64,000 bases of DNA, from NCBI RefSeq assembly GCF_009907385.1, contig NZ_JAAATR010000026.1, forward strand, positions 62,001 to 126,000, given 5' to 3'. Shown one piece after another: positions 10,245-21,011 of the stretch (position 1 is the stretch's first letter; every line of letters starts with the position of its first letter). This DNA is from Atlantibacter hermannii. Its GTDB lineage: Bacteria > Pseudomonadota > Gammaproteobacteria > Enterobacterales > Enterobacteriaceae. The notes beneath the pieces were generated by a model. That model was not told where the DNA came from and did no database searches. It worked only from the letters and a program-made list of their open reading frames with translations. The position numbers were made by a program, and so were the translations under genes.

Positions 10245-10712
10245 TTACTCACGATGGTAAGGGTGGTTGGTGGTAATGCTCCACGCCCGATAAAGGCTTT
10301 CTGCGACCAGAACACGCACCAGCGGGTGCGGCAGCGTCAGCGCAGAGAGCGACCAGCTCTGTTCGGCAGCGGCTTTACAGGCTGGCGATAACCCTTCCGG
10401 GCCACCAATAAGCAGACTCACGTCTCGACCATCCAGCTTCCAGCGTTCCAGTTCATTGGCAAGCTGCGGCGTATCCCACGGACGGCCTGGAATATCGAGC
10501 GTGACAATGCGATTTTTGCCTGCTGCAGCCAACATCATTTCGCCCTCTTTATCGAGAATGCGTTTAATGTCGGCGTTTTTGCCCCGCTTTCCCGCCGGGA
10601 TTTCGATCAGTTCGAACGGCATGTCTTTCGGAAAGCGGCGCAGATATTCGGTAAAACCGGTTTGCACCCAGTCAGGCATTTTGGTGCCAACGGCGACCAG
10701 TTGCAGTTTCAC
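10245..10712 (-). CDS. rlmH: 23S rRNA m3Psi1915 methyltransferase RlmH
   Basis: A 155-residue SPOUT-fold methyltransferase acting as a dimer on assembled 70S ribosomes. It methylates pseudouridine 1915 in helix 69. The SAM-binding knot motifs [10 protein letters not shown] and [14 protein letters not shown] are present and the length equals the E. coli enzyme. It lies four bases after rsfS on the same strand, so the two ribosome genes probably form one unit. Confidence 0.97.
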   Translation of the reverse strand: MKLQLVAVGTKMPDWVQTGFTEYLRRFPKDMPFELIEIPAGKRGKNADIKRILDKEGEMMLAAAGKNRIVTLDIPGRPWDTPQLANELERWKLDGRDVSLLIGGPEGLSPACKAAAEQSWSLSALTLPHPLVRVLVAESLYRAWSITTNHPYHRE

Positions 10713-10715
10713 GCC

Positions 10716-11033
10716 TTAACTCCAGAGCTTTTCGAGTTCGTACAGACGACGGCTCTCTTCCTGCATGACATGCACAATCACATCACCCAGGTCGACAACG
10801 ATCCAGTCTGCCGCGCTCTGGCCTTCAACGCCGAGCGGCATCAGGCCGGCATGGCGGGATTCGCTCAGCACGTGGTCGGCAATGGACATCACGTGGCGCG
10901 TAGAAGTACCGGTACAGATGATCATGCAATCCGTAATGCTGGATTTACCCTGAACGTCGATAGCAACGATATCCTGACCTTTCAGGTCGTCGATTTTATC
11001 AATAACAAAATCCTGGAGTGCTTTACCCTGCAA
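10716..11033 (-). CDS. rsfS: Ribosomal silencing factor RsfS (TTG start)
   Basis: A 105-residue protein that binds ribosomal protein L14 and blocks subunit joining when nutrients are short. Conserved blocks [19 protein letters not shown] and [15 protein letters not shown] are present. I take the TTG at 11033: it has a GGGGGAA ribosome-binding site and gives 105 residues beginning MQGKALQDF, the E. coli length. A longer reading would add 19 Arg/His-rich residues with no family support. The 239 bases upstream, as far as cobC, contain no gene I can support. Confidence 0.95.
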   Translation of the reverse strand: MQGKALQDFVIDKIDDLKGQDIVAIDVQGKSSITDCMIICTGTSTRHVMSIADHVLSESRHAGLMPLGVEGQSAADWIVVDLGDVIVHVMQEESRRLYELEKLWS

Positions 11034-11272
11034 GTGTTCCCCCTGGGAATATGAACGCTGATGATGCCGCCGGGAGCGCATCAAACTCAATGAGATAACA
11101 GCGGCGACACGCCGGCTGTATGAAGTGGGCTATCATCCCACCGCTGACATGAGTTTGCATCGCCATTTTTGTAAAACAATTTAGAAAATGGCCGTCGGCG
11201 GGAGAAAGTCTGGCAGCGGAGGATATCAGCCTTATATAGCCTGTCAATACGCAACGGCTCGCCAGAAGAAAA

Positions 11273-11893
11273 TCAGACGTCTCCACCCGGGTGAATAACC
11301 GCTGCCGCCCGGTTATTCAGGGTACGCAGGGTGACAAAATCCTGCTGGATTTCCACCATGCTCCAACTGCCTTGTTCGATCATAAAATGCCACAGTGAGG
11401 GCGGCGGCATCCCCATCAGCGTGGCGATGAGCAGACTCAGCACGCCCTGATGGCTAACCACCAGAATATTTTCCTGCGGCATGGCGCGCAAATCCCGGGA
11501 AAGCGCCAAAATCCGCTGTGAAAAATTGTGAAAGCCTTCGCCATTGGTGGGGACAGTGTTTTGCCAGTCCCGGCACCAGGCGGCATAGGTAATGGCGTCT
11601 TCACGCTGCAAATCAAGATGGTGGCGCATTTCCCAGTCGCCAAAATGCATCTCATTGAGCAACGGATTGGTTTCAATGGCCCGGTCGCGGCCCTCCAGCA
11701 CCAGGTGAGCGGTATGCTGCGCCCGCCCCAGCGCGCTACTCAGCACCCGATCGAAAGGCACCGCCTGAAGCAGTTGTCCGACCTGCGTCGCCTGACGAAT
11801 GCCCTGCTCGGTGAGCGCGGTTTCACTACGTCCGCTGTACAACCCGGCGACGTTCGCCTCGGTTTGTCCATGTCTTACCAGCCACAGTTTCAT
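11273..11893 (-). CDS. cobC: Alpha-ribazole-5'-phosphate phosphatase CobC
   Basis: A 206-residue member of the histidine phosphatase (phosphoglycerate mutase-like) family, with the catalytic RHG at residues 7-9 ([10 protein letters not shown]) and the second histidine in VVSHQGVLS. CobC removes phosphate from alpha-ribazole phosphate or adenosylcobalamin phosphate in assembly of the nucleotide loop of cobalamin. It is divergent from cobD, as in Salmonella, and lies away from the main cob operon. Confidence 0.93.
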   Translation of the reverse strand: MKLWLVRHGQTEANVAGLYSGRSETALTEQGIRQATQVGQLLQAVPFDRVLSSALGRAQHTAHLVLEGRDRAIETNPLLNEMHFGDWEMRHHLDLQREDAITYAAWCRDWQNTVPTNGEGFHNFSQRILALSRDLRAMPQENILVVSHQGVLSLLIATLMGMPPPSLWHFMIEQGSWSMVEIQQDFVTLRTLNNRAAAVIHPGGDV

Positions 11894-11989
11894 GCCTTGC
11901 TCCTTAATTCACCGCTATTGAGTCTACCATCAGTCGCCGCCTGGCGCAGGCTTTGGGGTAAGATGGCGTTTTACGATGACGGAGGCGAG

Positions 11990-13075
11990 ATGTTTACCAG
12001 CAATCATGGCGGCAATATTCGCGAAGCGGGGGCGCTGGCCGGTGTGGATCCGGCGCAACTGATTGATTTCAGCGCCAATATCAATCCGCTCGGGATGCCC
12101 GCCACCCTGAGGCGCGCCATAATTGAAAATCTCGACGCGGCGCAGCGCTATCCGGATCCGGAGTATCTGGCGCTGCACCAGGCGCTGGCGGCGCATCACG
12201 ACGTGCCGCTGAACTGGCTGATGGCGGGCAATGGCGAAACCGAACTGATTTTTCAGCTGTTGGCCCATCTCGCGCCCCGTCATGCGCTGCTGCTGACGCC
12301 GGGTTTTGCCGAATATCGCCGGGCGTTGAGCCGGGTGGGGTGCCGCATTACCGACTATCCGTTAACCGAAGCAGACGGCTGGCAGCCGGACAGCCGGTTG
12401 CTTTCGGCCCTGACGCCGGACCTTGACTGCCTGGTATTGTGTACGCCAAACAATCCCACCGGATTGATGCCGGAACGCGAGTTGATGCAGGCGATCGTTG
12501 CCCGCTGTGCAGAACACGGTATCGCGCTGGTGGTCGACGAGGCGTTTATCGACTTTATACCCGATGCTACCGGCTGCACCGACTGGCTTGCGGATCATCC
12601 CAACCTGTGGATTTTGCGCTCTCTGACTAAGTTCTACGCCATTCCCGGCCTGCGGCTGGGCTACGTAATTAACAGCGACGAGCAGCGCGTATCGGCGTTA
12701 CGGGCCAGTCGCGAACCCTGGACCATCAACGCTTTCGCGGCGCTGGCAGGGGAAATCGTCCTGAATGACGCCGCGTATCAGCAGGCGACTTTTCACTGGC
12801 TGGAAATGGAACGGCATTTTTTATGGCAGGCGCTCAATGCGCTGCCGTCGATCACCGTGTGGCCAGGAGAGGCGAACTATCTGTTTTTCCGCTACGACGG
12901 TGAGCGGGATTTGCAGCGCCGGTTGCTGGCGCAGCATATTTTAATCCGCAGCTGCGCGAATTATCCGGGGCTGGACCCGCGTTATTTCCGGGTGGCGGTG
13001 AAAAGCCGGGCAGACAACGAGGCGCTGATCGCCGCGTTAACAGCAATCAGTCGCGATACAAACCGTGGCGCGTGA
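11990..13075 (+). CDS. cobD: L-threonine-O-3-phosphate decarboxylase CobD
   Basis: A 361-residue PLP-dependent enzyme of the histidinol-phosphate aminotransferase fold. It makes (R)-1-amino-2-propanol O-2-phosphate, the linker of the cobalamin nucleotide loop. Visible are HGGNIREA, the strongly conserved [21 protein letters not shown] and the PLP-lysine region [26 protein letters not shown] just before the ATG at 11990 decides the start; an ATG at 11963 would add nine residues. E. coli K-12 lacks cobD here. Its 3' end overlaps the convergent nadD by 29 bases. Confidence 0.94.
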   Translation: MFTSNHGGNIREAGALAGVDPAQLIDFSANINPLGMPATLRRAIIENLDAAQRYPDPEYLALHQALAAHHDVPLNWLMAGNGETELIFQLLAHLAPRHALLLTPGFAEYRRALSRVGCRITDYPLTEADGWQPDSRLLSALTPDLDCLVLCTPNNPTGLMPERELMQAIVARCAEHGIALVVDEAFIDFIPDATGCTDWLADHPNLWILRSLTKFYAIPGLRLGYVINSDEQRVSALRASREPWTINAFAALAGEIVLNDAAYQQATFHWLEMERHFLWQALNALPSITVWPGEANYLFFRYDGERDLQRRLLAQHILIRSCANYPGLDPRYFRVAVKSRADNEALIAALTAISRDTNRGA

Positions 13076-13694
13076 TGTAGTCCATCACCGGGCCGGGAAC
13101 GAGATCGTCGCAGGGCTGGCCGTTCTGCAGACGCTGGCGGATGTCGGTGGCTGAAATCGCTAACAGCGGCGTGTCGGCAAGAAAAATCTTCCCGGCGGGC
13201 AGGGCGTGGAGTTCGCCTGCATCGGTTGCCAGATGCTGTTCCAGCCAGCGCTGCTGTTCGGCATCGGGCATGGTGAGAGGATAACCCGGGCGGCGACTCA
13301 CCAGCAGGTGGCAGCAGGCGAGAATATCGGCATAGCGATGCCAGGTTTGAAACGCCAGCAGCGAGTCCTGGCCGATAATAAACCCCAGCGGCTGCGCAGC
13401 GCCCTGTTCAGCACGCAGCGCTTCCATGGTGTCGGCAGTCCATGAGGGCATAGCGCGTTGCAGTTCCCGGTCATCGAGTTCGAACAGCGCATGGTTGTGG
13501 ATCGCTGCTTCAATCATCGCTTTACGCTGGGCGCTGCTGGCCTCGGGCTGAGGCCGATGGGGCGGCACGTTATTAGGGATAATCACCACTTTTTGCAAAC
13601 CCACCTGCCGCGCGAGCGCTTCTACCGGCTTGAGGTGCCCAAAGTGAATGGGATCGAACGTCCCACCGTAATAAGCAAGCAGCGCCTTAGCCAT
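13047..13694 (-). CDS. nadD: Nicotinate-nucleotide adenylyltransferase NadD
   Basis: A 215-residue nucleotidyltransferase that converts nicotinate mononucleotide to deamido-NAD in NAD synthesis. The [11 protein letters not shown] motif near the N-terminus and ISATDIR near the C-terminus (the latter in the role of ISSTxxR) bind the nucleotide. The start [15 protein letters not shown] overlaps the end of holA by eight bases; a longer reading adds a cysteine-rich stretch unlike the family. The 3' end overlaps that of cobD. Confidence 0.96.
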   Translation of the reverse strand: MAKALLAYYGGTFDPIHFGHLKPVEALARQVGLQKVVIIPNNVPPHRPQPEASSAQRKAMIEAAIHNHALFELDDRELQRAMPSWTADTMEALRAEQGAAQPLGFIIGQDSLLAFQTWHRYADILACCHLLVSRRPGYPLTMPDAEQQRWLEQHLATDAGELHALPAGKIFLADTPLLAISATDIRQRLQNGQPCDDLVPGPVMDYITRHGLYRD

Positions 13695-14718
13695 GGATAA
13701 ACACATCCGGCAAGGCTTTATGGCACAGCAGCAGGGATAATCCTTCCAGCTCCTGCCATACCGATTGGCCATAATCCTGTTTTAGCGTCAGTTCGATCCG
13801 CGTGAGCAGGCTGACCGCCTGGCGCAGCTGATCGTCACTCAACCGGGCTAGCGCTTCGCTCAGCAGCGTGCGGCGGTTTTGCCAGACCCGATGCTGATCG
13901 AACAAATTACGCAGCGGCGCGTGTTGCGACTGGCGTTTAAGCGTGACCATCAGCAGCAGTTCCCGTTGTACGGTGCGCAGCAGGATCACCGGTTCGCTAC
14001 CCTCCAGCCGTAGCTGTTGCAGAATGTGCAGCGCACGTTTGCTTTTGCCGGCCAGCAACGCATCCACCCAGTGGAACGGCGTGAAATGCGCGGCGTCGTT
14101 AACCGCCTGTTCCACGCGGGGCAGGGTGAGTTTGCCATCGGGCCACAGCAGCGCCAGCCGGTCCAGCGCCTGGGCCAGCGCCAACAGGTTGCCTTCGTAG
14201 CAGTAGCAGAGTAACTGGCAGGCCGCGTCATCCAGCGTGAGCTGACGGCTTTTCGCCCGGTTAGTCACCCAGCGCGGTAGCTGCGCCTGTTCGGGCGTCT
14301 GGCAGTTTACCATCACGCCGCGGCTGGACAGGGCGGTACACCAGGCGGCATTTTCCTGGGCTTTGGTGAGCTTCACCGCACGCACCACCAGCAGCAGATC
14401 CTCGTGCAGCAGGTTGACCAGCTCGGCTAATTTATCGTTAATCGCCGCGTTGGGGCCGTTGTCGGGAAGGATCAGCAGCAGCGTCTGGCGGCTGGCAAAC
14501 AGGCTTAGTGCGCGGGTGATCGAGAAAATCTCTTCCCAGTCGGTTTGCGCATCGATCTGGCGGGTATGGTGTTCGTCGAAGCCTTGCTCCTGCGCGGCCT
14601 GACGGATGGCGTCCTGGCTTTCCTGCAGCAGCAGCGGATCGTTTCCGGTCAGCAGATACGCCGCGCGCAGCCCTTCTTTGAGCTGCGCGCGGAGTTGTTC
14701 AGGCCAGACTCTGACCAT
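13687..14718 (-). CDS. holA: DNA polymerase III delta subunit HolA
   Basis: A 343-residue clamp-loader subunit that opens the beta sliding clamp. It is an AAA+-like fold without a working ATP site; the N-terminal [13 protein letters not shown] and the central [17 protein letters not shown] are recognisable. The length equals E. coli HolA. It overlaps lptE by one base and nadD by eight, the conserved leuS-lptE-holA-nadD run. Confidence 0.96.
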   Translation of the reverse strand: MVRVWPEQLRAQLKEGLRAAYLLTGNDPLLLQESQDAIRQAAQEQGFDEHHTRQIDAQTDWEEIFSITRALSLFASRQTLLLILPDNGPNAAINDKLAELVNLLHEDLLLVVRAVKLTKAQENAAWCTALSSRGVMVNCQTPEQAQLPRWVTNRAKSRQLTLDDAACQLLCYCYEGNLLALAQALDRLALLWPDGKLTLPRVEQAVNDAAHFTPFHWVDALLAGKSKRALHILQQLRLEGSEPVILLRTVQRELLLMVTLKRQSQHAPLRNLFDQHRVWQNRRTLLSEALARLSDDQLRQAVSLLTRIELTLKQDYGQSVWQELEGLSLLLCHKALPDVFIHG

Positions 14719-15308
14719 TACTGAGCGGAAAGCGTGGTGGAAACGCGGCCCGACGAGGTCGTCGTGCTGCTCTGCTGGGTGGTCGGCGCTTCAGATTTGG
14801 TGGCTTCCAGATCTTTTACCTGTACCGACATCAGCTTACGGATCAGTTGTTCCGCCGCGCGATCATACATTTCCTGGATAATGATGTCCTGTTCGGCATC
14901 TTTCGCCAGCGCGGTGAGTGGGTTATCGAAGAACGAGCGGAACACTTTGGTGCTGATCGGGTAAATATCGTGGCCCGGGATCAGCACTGTAGCATTGACC
15001 GTCATCACCATCTGATACTCCGCCGTACGGCCATCCTGGAACACCGACGCGGTATCCTGAGATATCAATGCGCCGCCAAGGCGCAGAGACGGAATGTCTT
15101 TCCGCACTTTACTCGGCTCAACTATTTCTACACCGTTCAGACGCAGCTGCTTACGCACCGCGCGGCTTAAGGGGCCATACGGGTCACCTGAATCCAGGAT
15201 CAGCGTATGCATTTGCTCAGGCACCTGGGTGGTGCCGCGCAAGTGCCAGCCACATCCGGCGGTCACCAGTACCGCCAGGCTCACTATCAGAGTGATGAGA
15301 TATCGCAC
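14718..15308 (-). CDS. lptE: LPS-assembly lipoprotein LptE
   Basis: A 196-residue outer-membrane lipoprotein that plugs the LptD barrel and helps deliver lipopolysaccharide to the cell surface. The signal peptide ends in VTAGC, making Cys19 the lipidated residue. [19 protein letters not shown] follows directly, as in the family. The C-terminal tail is Ser/Thr-rich and variable. It starts 14 bases after leuS ends. Confidence 0.96.
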   Translation of the reverse strand: MRYLITLIVSLAVLVTAGCGWHLRGTTQVPEQMHTLILDSGDPYGPLSRAVRKQLRLNGVEIVEPSKVRKDIPSLRLGGALISQDTASVFQDGRTAEYQMVMTVNATVLIPGHDIYPISTKVFRSFFDNPLTALAKDAEQDIIIQEMYDRAAEQLIRKLMSVQVKDLEATKSEAPTTQQSSTTTSSGRVSTTLSAQ

Positions 15309-15322
15309 GCTTCCTCCTGTGC

Positions 15323-17905
15323 TTAGCCAACAACCAGGTTAAGCAATTTACCCGGTACGTAAATCACTTTACGTACAGTTACGCCTTCAAGGTACTTCGC
15401 GACCAGATGTTCCTGAGCGGCGCGCTCGCGCACCTGTTGTTCAGTGGCATCGGCCGGAACGGTAATTTTACCGCGCACTTTGCCGTTAACCTGCACGACC
15501 ACCAGACGGGAATCTTCCACCATGGCGCTTTCATCCGCCTGCGGCCACGGCGCGTTATCGATATCGCCCTCGCCATTCAGTTCCTGCCACAGCATAAAGC
15601 AGACATGCGGAGTGAACGGGTACAGCATGCGCACCACGGCCAGCAGGGCTTCACGCATTAACGCGCGGTCCTGATCGCTTTCCTGCGCCGCTTTCACCAG
15701 CTTGTTCATCAGTTCCATGATCGCGGCGATGGCGGTGTTGAAGGTCTGGCGGCGGCCGATATCATCCGTCACTTTCGCGATGGTTTTGTGGATATCGCGA
15801 CGCAGCGCTTTTTGATCTTCGGTCAGCGCAGCGACGTCCAGATTGCCCGCAGCGCCCTGCGCCGTGTGCTCGTAAACCAGGCGCCAGACGCGTTTCAGGA
15901 AGCGGTTAGCCCCTTCAACGCCGGATTCCTGCCATTCCAGCGTCATATCTGCCGGAGAGGCGAACATCATAAACAGACGCACGGTATCCGCGCCGTAACG
16001 CTCAACCATCACCTGCGGGTCGATGCCGTTGTTTTTCGACTTCGACATTTTGCTCATGCCAGCATAGACCAGTTCGTGGCCCGCTGCGTCGGTGGCTTTA
16101 ACAATACGGCCTTTATCATCACGCTCAACGATGGCGTCTACCGGGGAAACCCAGTTGCGCTCGCCGCTTGCGCCCACGTAGTAGAACGCGTCCGCCAGCA
16201 CCATCCCCTGGCAGAGCAGCTGTCTGGCAGGCTCGTTGGAGTTCACCATACCGGCATCGCGCATCAGCTTGTGGAAGAAGCGGAAGTACAGCAGGTGCAT
16301 GATCGCGTGTTCGATACCGCCGATATAAATATCCACCGGCAGCCAGTAGTTGGCGGCATTGGAATCGAGCATGCCTTTGTCGTACTGCGGGCAGGTGTAG
16401 CGCGCGTAGTACCAGGAAGACTCCATAAAGGTGTCGAAGGTGTCGGTTTCACGCAGCGCAGGCTGACCGTTAACGCTGGTTTTCGCCCACTCCGGGTCGG
16501 CTTTGATTGGGCTGGTGATGCCGTCCATTACCACATCTTCCGGCAGGATCACCGGCAGCTGATCTTCCGGGGTCGGCATTACGGTGCCGTCCTCCAGGGT
16601 CACCATCGGGATAGGCGCGCCCCAGTAACGCTGACGGGAAACGCCCCAGTCGCGCAGACGGTAGTTAATTTTGCGCTCGCCGACGCCTTTGGCGGCCAGT
16701 TTGTCGGCAATGGCGTTAAACGCTTGTTCAAACGGCAGGCCGTCGAATTCACCCGAGTTGAACAGTACGCCTTTTTCAGTCAGCGCCTGTTGCGACAGAT
16801 CCGGCTCGGAGCCGTCCTGCGCCAGGATAACCGGCTTGATCGCCAGACCGTATTTGGTGGCGAATTCCCAGTCGCGCTGATCGTGGCCCGGAACGGCCAT
16901 CACGGCACCGGTGCCGTATTCCATCAGCACGAAGTTTGCGACCCATACCGGTACCGCTTCGCCGGTCAGCGGGTGGATGGCGTTGAAGCCGGTCGCCATG
17001 CCTTTTTTCTCCATCGTCGCCATGTCGGCTTCGGCAACTTTGGTGTTACGGCATTCCGCAATGAAATCGCCCAGCGCCGGGTTGGTCGCCGCGGCAGCCT
17101 GCGCCAGCGGATGGCCCGCTGCCACGGCCAGATAGGTCACGCCCATAAAGGTGTCCGGGCGGGTCGTGTAAACCGTCAGCTTATCGGCGCGGTTTTCCAC
17201 GTCGAAGGTGATCTCCACGCCTTCGGAGCGGCCGATCCAGTTGCGCTGCATGGTTTTGACGGTGTCTGGCCACTGATCCAGTTTATCCAGATCGTTCAGC
17301 AGCTCATCAGCGTAGGCGGTGATTTTGATAAACCACTGCGGGATCTCTTTACGCTCGACTTTGGTGTCGCAGCGCCAGCAGCAGCCGTCGATAACCTGCT
17401 CGTTCGCCAGTACGGTCTGATCGTTCGGGCACCAGTTCACCGCGGAGGTTTTCTTGTACACCAGCCCTTTTTTATACAGCTCGGTAAAGAACTTTTGCTC
17501 CCAGCGGTAGTATTCCGGGGTACAGGTCGCCAGCTCGCGGCTCCAGTCGTAACCGAAGCCCAGCATTTTGAGCTGGTTCTTCATGTAATTGATGTTGTCG
17601 TAAGTCCACGGCGCGGGCGCGGTGTTGTTTTTCACCGCTGCGCCTTCCGCAGGCAGACCGAACGCATCCCAGCCGATCGGCTGGAGCACGTTTTTGCCCA
17701 GCATGCGCTGGTAACGGGCAATCACATCGCCGATGGTGTAGTTACGGACGTGACCCATGTGTAGTCGACCAGAAGGATAGGGAAGCATCGACAGGCAGTA
17801 ATACTTCTCTTTGCTCTCGTCTTCAGTCACTTCGAATGTGCGCTTCTCTTCCCAGTGATGCTGTACGTGGGATTCAATCTCTTCCGGGCGATATTGCTCT
17901 TGCAT
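15323..17905 (-). CDS. leuS: Leucyl-tRNA synthetase LeuS
   Basis: An 860-residue class I synthetase charging leucine to its tRNAs. The HIGH-type motif is HMGH ([17 protein letters not shown]) and the KMSKS loop is intact ([12 protein letters not shown]). The CP1 editing domain contains [10 protein letters not shown] take the ATG at 17905 ([15 protein letters not shown]), which gives the E. coli length; upstream codons are not family sequence. leuS leads the operon with lptE, holA and nadD and is divergent from ybeL. Confidence 0.98.
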   Translation of the reverse strand: MQEQYRPEEIESHVQHHWEEKRTFEVTEDESKEKYYCLSMLPYPSGRLHMGHVRNYTIGDVIARYQRMLGKNVLQPIGWDAFGLPAEGAAVKNNTAPAPWTYDNINYMKNQLKMLGFGYDWSRELATCTPEYYRWEQKFFTELYKKGLVYKKTSAVNWCPNDQTVLANEQVIDGCCWRCDTKVERKEIPQWFIKITAYADELLNDLDKLDQWPDTVKTMQRNWIGRSEGVEITFDVENRADKLTVYTTRPDTFMGVTYLAVAAGHPLAQAAAATNPALGDFIAECRNTKVAEADMATMEKKGMATGFNAIHPLTGEAVPVWVANFVLMEYGTGAVMAVPGHDQRDWEFATKYGLAIKPVILAQDGSEPDLSQQALTEKGVLFNSGEFDGLPFEQAFNAIADKLAAKGVGERKINYRLRDWGVSRQRYWGAPIPMVTLEDGTVMPTPEDQLPVILPEDVVMDGITSPIKADPEWAKTSVNGQPALRETDTFDTFMESSWYYARYTCPQYDKGMLDSNAANYWLPVDIYIGGIEHAIMHLLYFRFFHKLMRDAGMVNSNEPARQLLCQGMVLADAFYYVGASGERNWVSPVDAIVERDDKGRIVKATDAAGHELVYAGMSKMSKSKNNGIDPQVMVERYGADTVRLFMMFASPADMTLEWQESGVEGANRFLKRVWRLVYEHTAQGAAGNLDVAALTEDQKALRRDIHKTIAKVTDDIGRRQTFNTAIAAIMELMNKLVKAAQESDQDRALMREALLAVVRMLYPFTPHVCFMLWQELNGEGDIDNAPWPQADESAMVEDSRLVVVQVNGKVRGKITVPADATEQQVRERAAQEHLVAKYLEGVTVRKVIYVPGKLLNLVVG

Positions 17906-18133
17906 GGCAGCCAGTGGTCCTGTTTTCATTGCCGCTACGTAGGTAGCATGTATGAGTGTGATTAAGATCGGCATAGCATAGCCGATTCGACTGCGGCAAA
18001 ACAGCCTTTGATTGGTTTCCCTGTTGCCTCCGACCTTTGCATTCCTTTACCTGCGATGTGCGTCGGCTAACATAGCCAGCCGGGATTAACGTCTATCATT
18101 AGAAGACGTTACCCGACCAGGAGAAGTGCTGAA

Positions 18134-18616
18134 ATGAACAAGGTTGCTCAATTTTATCGTGAACTGGTGGCGACATTAACCGAACGTTTACGCAACGGTG
18201 AGCGGGATATCGATGCGCTGGTGGCCAGCGCGCGCCAGCAGATGGCGCAAACCGGCGAGCTCACCCGCACAGAAGCTGAAGAGGTAACGCGCGCGGTGCG
18301 GCGCGATTTAGAGGAATTCGCCCGCAGTTACGGCGAAAGCCAGGAAGAGTTCACCGACAGCGTATTTATGCGGGTCATTAAAGAGAGTATCTGGCAGGAG
18401 CTGGCAGACATCACCGACAAGACCCAGCTGGAATGGCGCGAAGTGTTCCAGGATTTAAACCACCACGGGGTTTATCACAGTGGGGAAGTGGTTGGTCTTG
18501 GCAATCTGGTGTGTGAAAAATGCCATCACCATCTGGCGTTTTATACCCCGGAACCGCTGCCGCTGTGCCCGAAATGCGGTCACGATCAGTTCCAGCGCAG
18601 GCCGTTTGAGCCGTAA
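18134..18616 (+). CDS. ybeL: YbeL, zinc-ribbon protein (DUF1451)
   Basis: A 160-residue cytoplasmic protein of unknown function. The N-terminal two thirds are charged and probably helical; the C-terminus forms a zinc ribbon with two CxxC pairs, CEKC and CPKCG. The length equals E. coli YbeL. CAGGAGAAG precedes the start. In E. coli several genes (ybeQ to rihA) separate it from gltL; here only a terminator does. Confidence 0.94.
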   Translation: MNKVAQFYRELVATLTERLRNGERDIDALVASARQQMAQTGELTRTEAEEVTRAVRRDLEEFARSYGESQEEFTDSVFMRVIKESIWQELADITDKTQLEWREVFQDLNHHGVYHSGEVVGLGNLVCEKCHHHLAFYTPEPLPLCPKCGHDQFQRRPFEP

Positions 18617-18629
18617 TAAACAAACATTA

Positions 18630-18657
18630 AAAAAGGAGCAGCCTGGCTGCTCCTTTT
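18630..18657. terminator. Bidirectional terminator between ybeL and gltL
   Basis: AAAAGGAGCAGCC/GGCTGCTCCTTTT forms a stem with A and T runs on both sides, so it can end both converging transcripts. Confidence 0.88.
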
Positions 18658-18672
18658 GGTTTCTGCGGACGA

Positions 18673-19398
18673 TTAATGCAGGATTTTCGCCAGGAAGTCT
18701 TTGGCGCGTTCCGATTTCGGGTTGGCGAAAAACTCCTCCTTCGCCGAATCCTCAACGATTTTTCCTTCATCCATAAAAATCACCCGGTTAGCCACTTTAC
18801 GGGCAAAGCCCATTTCGTGGGTCACCACCATCATGGTCATGCCTTCGTTGGCCAGCTCCACCATCACGTCGAGCACTTCATTGATCATTTCGGGGTCGAG
18901 CGCGGAGGTCGGTTCGTCAAACAGCATCGCCACCGGATCCATGCACAGCGCGCGGGCAATGGCCACACGCTGCTGCTGGCCGCCGGACAACTGCGCCGGG
19001 TATTTCTCGCCGTGCGCCGATAACCCGACGCGCTCCAGCAGTTTTACCGCTTTCTGACGCGCCGCCGCTTTATCGCGCTTGAGCACTTTCACCTGCGCCA
19101 GGGTCAGGTTTTCGATAATCGACAGGTGCGGGAACAGTTCAAAGTGCTGAAACACCATGCCTACGTGAGAGCGTAGCTCGGCGAGGTTGGTTTTCTTGTC
19201 GTTGACTTTGGTGCCGTTAACGATGATTTCGCCTTTCTGAACCGGCTCAAGGCCGTTCACCGTTTTAATCAGCGTGGATTTCCCGGAGCCGGACGGCCCG
19301 CATACCACCACCACTTCGCCTTTGGTCACTTCCGTTGAACAGTCGGTCAACACCTGAAATTGACCATACCATTTAGAAACATTTTTCAGGGAAATCAT
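18673..19398 (-). CDS. gltL: Glutamate/aspartate ABC transporter ATPase GltL
   Basis: A 241-residue ATP-binding subunit. It has Walker A GPSGSGKS, signature LSGGQQQR, Walker B MLFDEP and the H-loop VVTHEMG. It powers import of glutamate and aspartate through GltJK with the binding protein GltI. The start [12 protein letters not shown] gives the family length; it overlaps gltK by one base. It is the last gene of gltIJKL. Confidence 0.97.
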   Translation of the reverse strand: MISLKNVSKWYGQFQVLTDCSTEVTKGEVVVVCGPSGSGKSTLIKTVNGLEPVQKGEIIVNGTKVNDKKTNLAELRSHVGMVFQHFELFPHLSIIENLTLAQVKVLKRDKAAARQKAVKLLERVGLSAHGEKYPAQLSGGQQQRVAIARALCMDPVAMLFDEPTSALDPEMINEVLDVMVELANEGMTMMVVTHEMGFARKVANRVIFMDEGKIVEDSAKEEFFANPKSERAKDFLAKILH

Positions 19399-20072
19399 TA
19401 TACCGTCCTTTTCTTCAGCCAACTGACCAGCAGCGACGCACTTAAACTAATGATGAAATATACGCCACCTGCAAACAGGATCATTTCGACCTGAGTCCCG
19501 TCGCGCTCGCCAATCGTGGAGGCGGTACGGAAGAAGTCTGCAAGGCTTAATACGTAAACCAGCGAGGTGTCCTGGAACAGCACGATGCCCTGGGTTAACA
19601 GCAGCGGCACCATGGCGCGGAACGCCTGCGGCAGAATAATCAGCTTCATGGATTGCCAGTGGGTCATGCCCAGCGCCAGCGCGGCGTTGGATTGTCCACG
19701 GGAGATGCTCTGAATACCGGCGCGGATGATTTCCGAATAGTAGGCGGCTTCAAACATCGAAAACGCCACCATGGCGGAAATCAGGCGGATATCGGTTTTC
19801 GGGGATAACCCCAACACGTTTTGCAGGAAACCCGGCACGATCAGATAAAACCACAACAGTACCATCACCAGCGGAATCGAGCGGAACACGTTCACGTAGC
19901 TGGTGGCGAACCAGGCGACAGGTTTAAAGCTCGACAGGCGCATGACTGCCAGCAGGGTGCCCCAGATAATCCCGATAATCACCGCCGTGACGGTGATTTT
20001 CAGCGTAATAACCAGTCCATCGAGCAAATAGGGGAAGGAGGGAACAATCGAACTCCAGTCAAATTCGTACAT
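19398..20072 (-). CDS. gltK: Glutamate/aspartate ABC transporter permease GltK
   Basis: A 224-residue inner-membrane permease of the polar amino acid (HisMQ) type. It has several transmembrane helices and the cytoplasmic EAA-like loop [20 protein letters not shown] that contacts the ATPase. One-base overlaps with gltJ and gltL indicate coupled translation of the membrane complex. Confidence 0.97.
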   Translation of the reverse strand: MYEFDWSSIVPSFPYLLDGLVITLKITVTAVIIGIIWGTLLAVMRLSSFKPVAWFATSYVNVFRSIPLVMVLLWFYLIVPGFLQNVLGLSPKTDIRLISAMVAFSMFEAAYYSEIIRAGIQSISRGQSNAALALGMTHWQSMKLIILPQAFRAMVPLLLTQGIVLFQDTSLVYVLSLADFFRTASTIGERDGTQVEMILFAGGVYFIISLSASLLVSWLKKRTV

Positions 20073-20812
20073 TATTTGCTCCCCAGATTGCCGGGCAGGC
20101 GGATTTTGCGCTCTACCACATTCATCACCAGCATAATCAGGGTGTTAATAAACACATATGCTAACGTAATCGCCGTGAAAGATTCCCAGGCGTGCGCCGA
20201 GTAATCCAGCAGTTTGCCGGCCTGCGCCGCCATATCCACCAGCCCGATAGTTGAGGCGATGGCGGAGTTTTTCACCAGGTTCATCATTTCTGAGGTCATC
20301 GGCGGCACGATCACGCGATAGGCGTTGGGCAGCAGCACATAACGGTAGGCCTGCGGCAGTGTGAGACCCATCGCCAGGGCGGCGTTTTTCTGGCCGCGCG
20401 GCAGCGACTGGATCGCGGCGCGGACCTGCTCGCACACGCGTGCGGCGGTGAACAGGCCCAGGCAGATCATCGACGACAGGAAAAACTGCACGTTGGGATC
20501 GAGCTCAGCTTTAAACCACATCCCCAGATCTTCAGGCAGCAGTTCCGGTACCACCAGATACCAGGTAAAGAACTGAACGATCAGCGGAACGTTACGGAAC
20601 AGTTCGACGTAGCAGGTCCCGATCCCGGAGAGGAAACGGTTTGGGACGGTACGCAGGATGCCAAACAGGGAGCCGACGAGGAAGGCAATAATCCAGGCTG
20701 TGATCGACAGCGCGACCGTAACCTGAAAACCACTCCATAGCCAGCCCAGATAGGTGGTGTTGCCGAACGGGGCGGGCTGTAAAAAAATACCCCAGTTCCA
20801 GTCTATAGACAT
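20072..20812 (-). CDS. gltJ: Glutamate/aspartate ABC transporter permease GltJ
   Basis: A 246-residue permease paired with GltK. Its EAA-like loop is [20 protein letters not shown] and it has about five membrane segments. The gene follows gltI after a 199-base gap that holds the SroC RNA and an intrinsic terminator, so its expression depends on read-through or on translation from the longer gltI transcript. Confidence 0.97.
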   Translation of the reverse strand: MSIDWNWGIFLQPAPFGNTTYLGWLWSGFQVTVALSITAWIIAFLVGSLFGILRTVPNRFLSGIGTCYVELFRNVPLIVQFFTWYLVVPELLPEDLGMWFKAELDPNVQFFLSSMICLGLFTAARVCEQVRAAIQSLPRGQKNAALAMGLTLPQAYRYVLLPNAYRVIVPPMTSEMMNLVKNSAIASTIGLVDMAAQAGKLLDYSAHAWESFTAITLAYVFINTLIMLVMNVVERKIRLPGNLGSK

Positions 20813-20822
20813 ACGTTACTCC

Positions 20823-20853
20823 AAAAAAAATAAGGGTAGCCTGGCTACCCTCG
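20823..20853 (-). terminator. Intrinsic terminator at the 3' end of SroC, upstream of gltJ
   Basis: The minus strand reads GGGTAGCC-A-GGCTACCC and then a T-rich run, ten bases before the gltJ start. Termination here would end the gltI-SroC transcript and lower expression of gltJKL compared with gltI. Confidence 0.85.
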
Positions 20854-20990
20854 AAGATTGCTACGAAGCCTTCTCCGCTGTTTCCTTATTTGACTCGCTG
20901 GAAACGAGAGGAGTGTTCACGCCGGATGGGGAACGGCCATCCGACGCAGAGTCTGTCCGGGCTGTCGAAACAATCGAGAGGGCAGGATGT
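20823..20990 (-). ncRNA. sroC: SroC small RNA (gltI 3' region; end points approximate)
   Basis: The 199-base gap between gltI and gltJ is where SroC is found in E. coli and Salmonella. SroC is a roughly 160-nt RNA cut from the gltIJKL mRNA that acts as a sponge for GcvB. Its 3' end is marked by a clear hairpin (GGGTAGCC/GGCTACCC) followed on the minus strand by TTATTTTTTTT at 20823-20853. The gap contains no reading frame. The call rests on position, length and terminator; I could not compare the full RNA. Confidence 0.65.
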
Positions 20991-21011
20991 CCCGCCCCTT
21001 AATGGTTGTAA

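Noticed and set aside
11023-11286. An 87-codon frame between rsfS and cobC
   Set aside because: No ribosome-binding site, no recognisable family, and it overlaps both neighbours' ends; more likely leader and promoter sequence of rsfS.
15788-17764. A 658-codon open frame antisense to leuS
   Set aside because: It is a mirror frame of a GC-rich, highly conserved gene; the translation is His/Arg/Val-rich with no recognisable domain and no ribosome-binding site.
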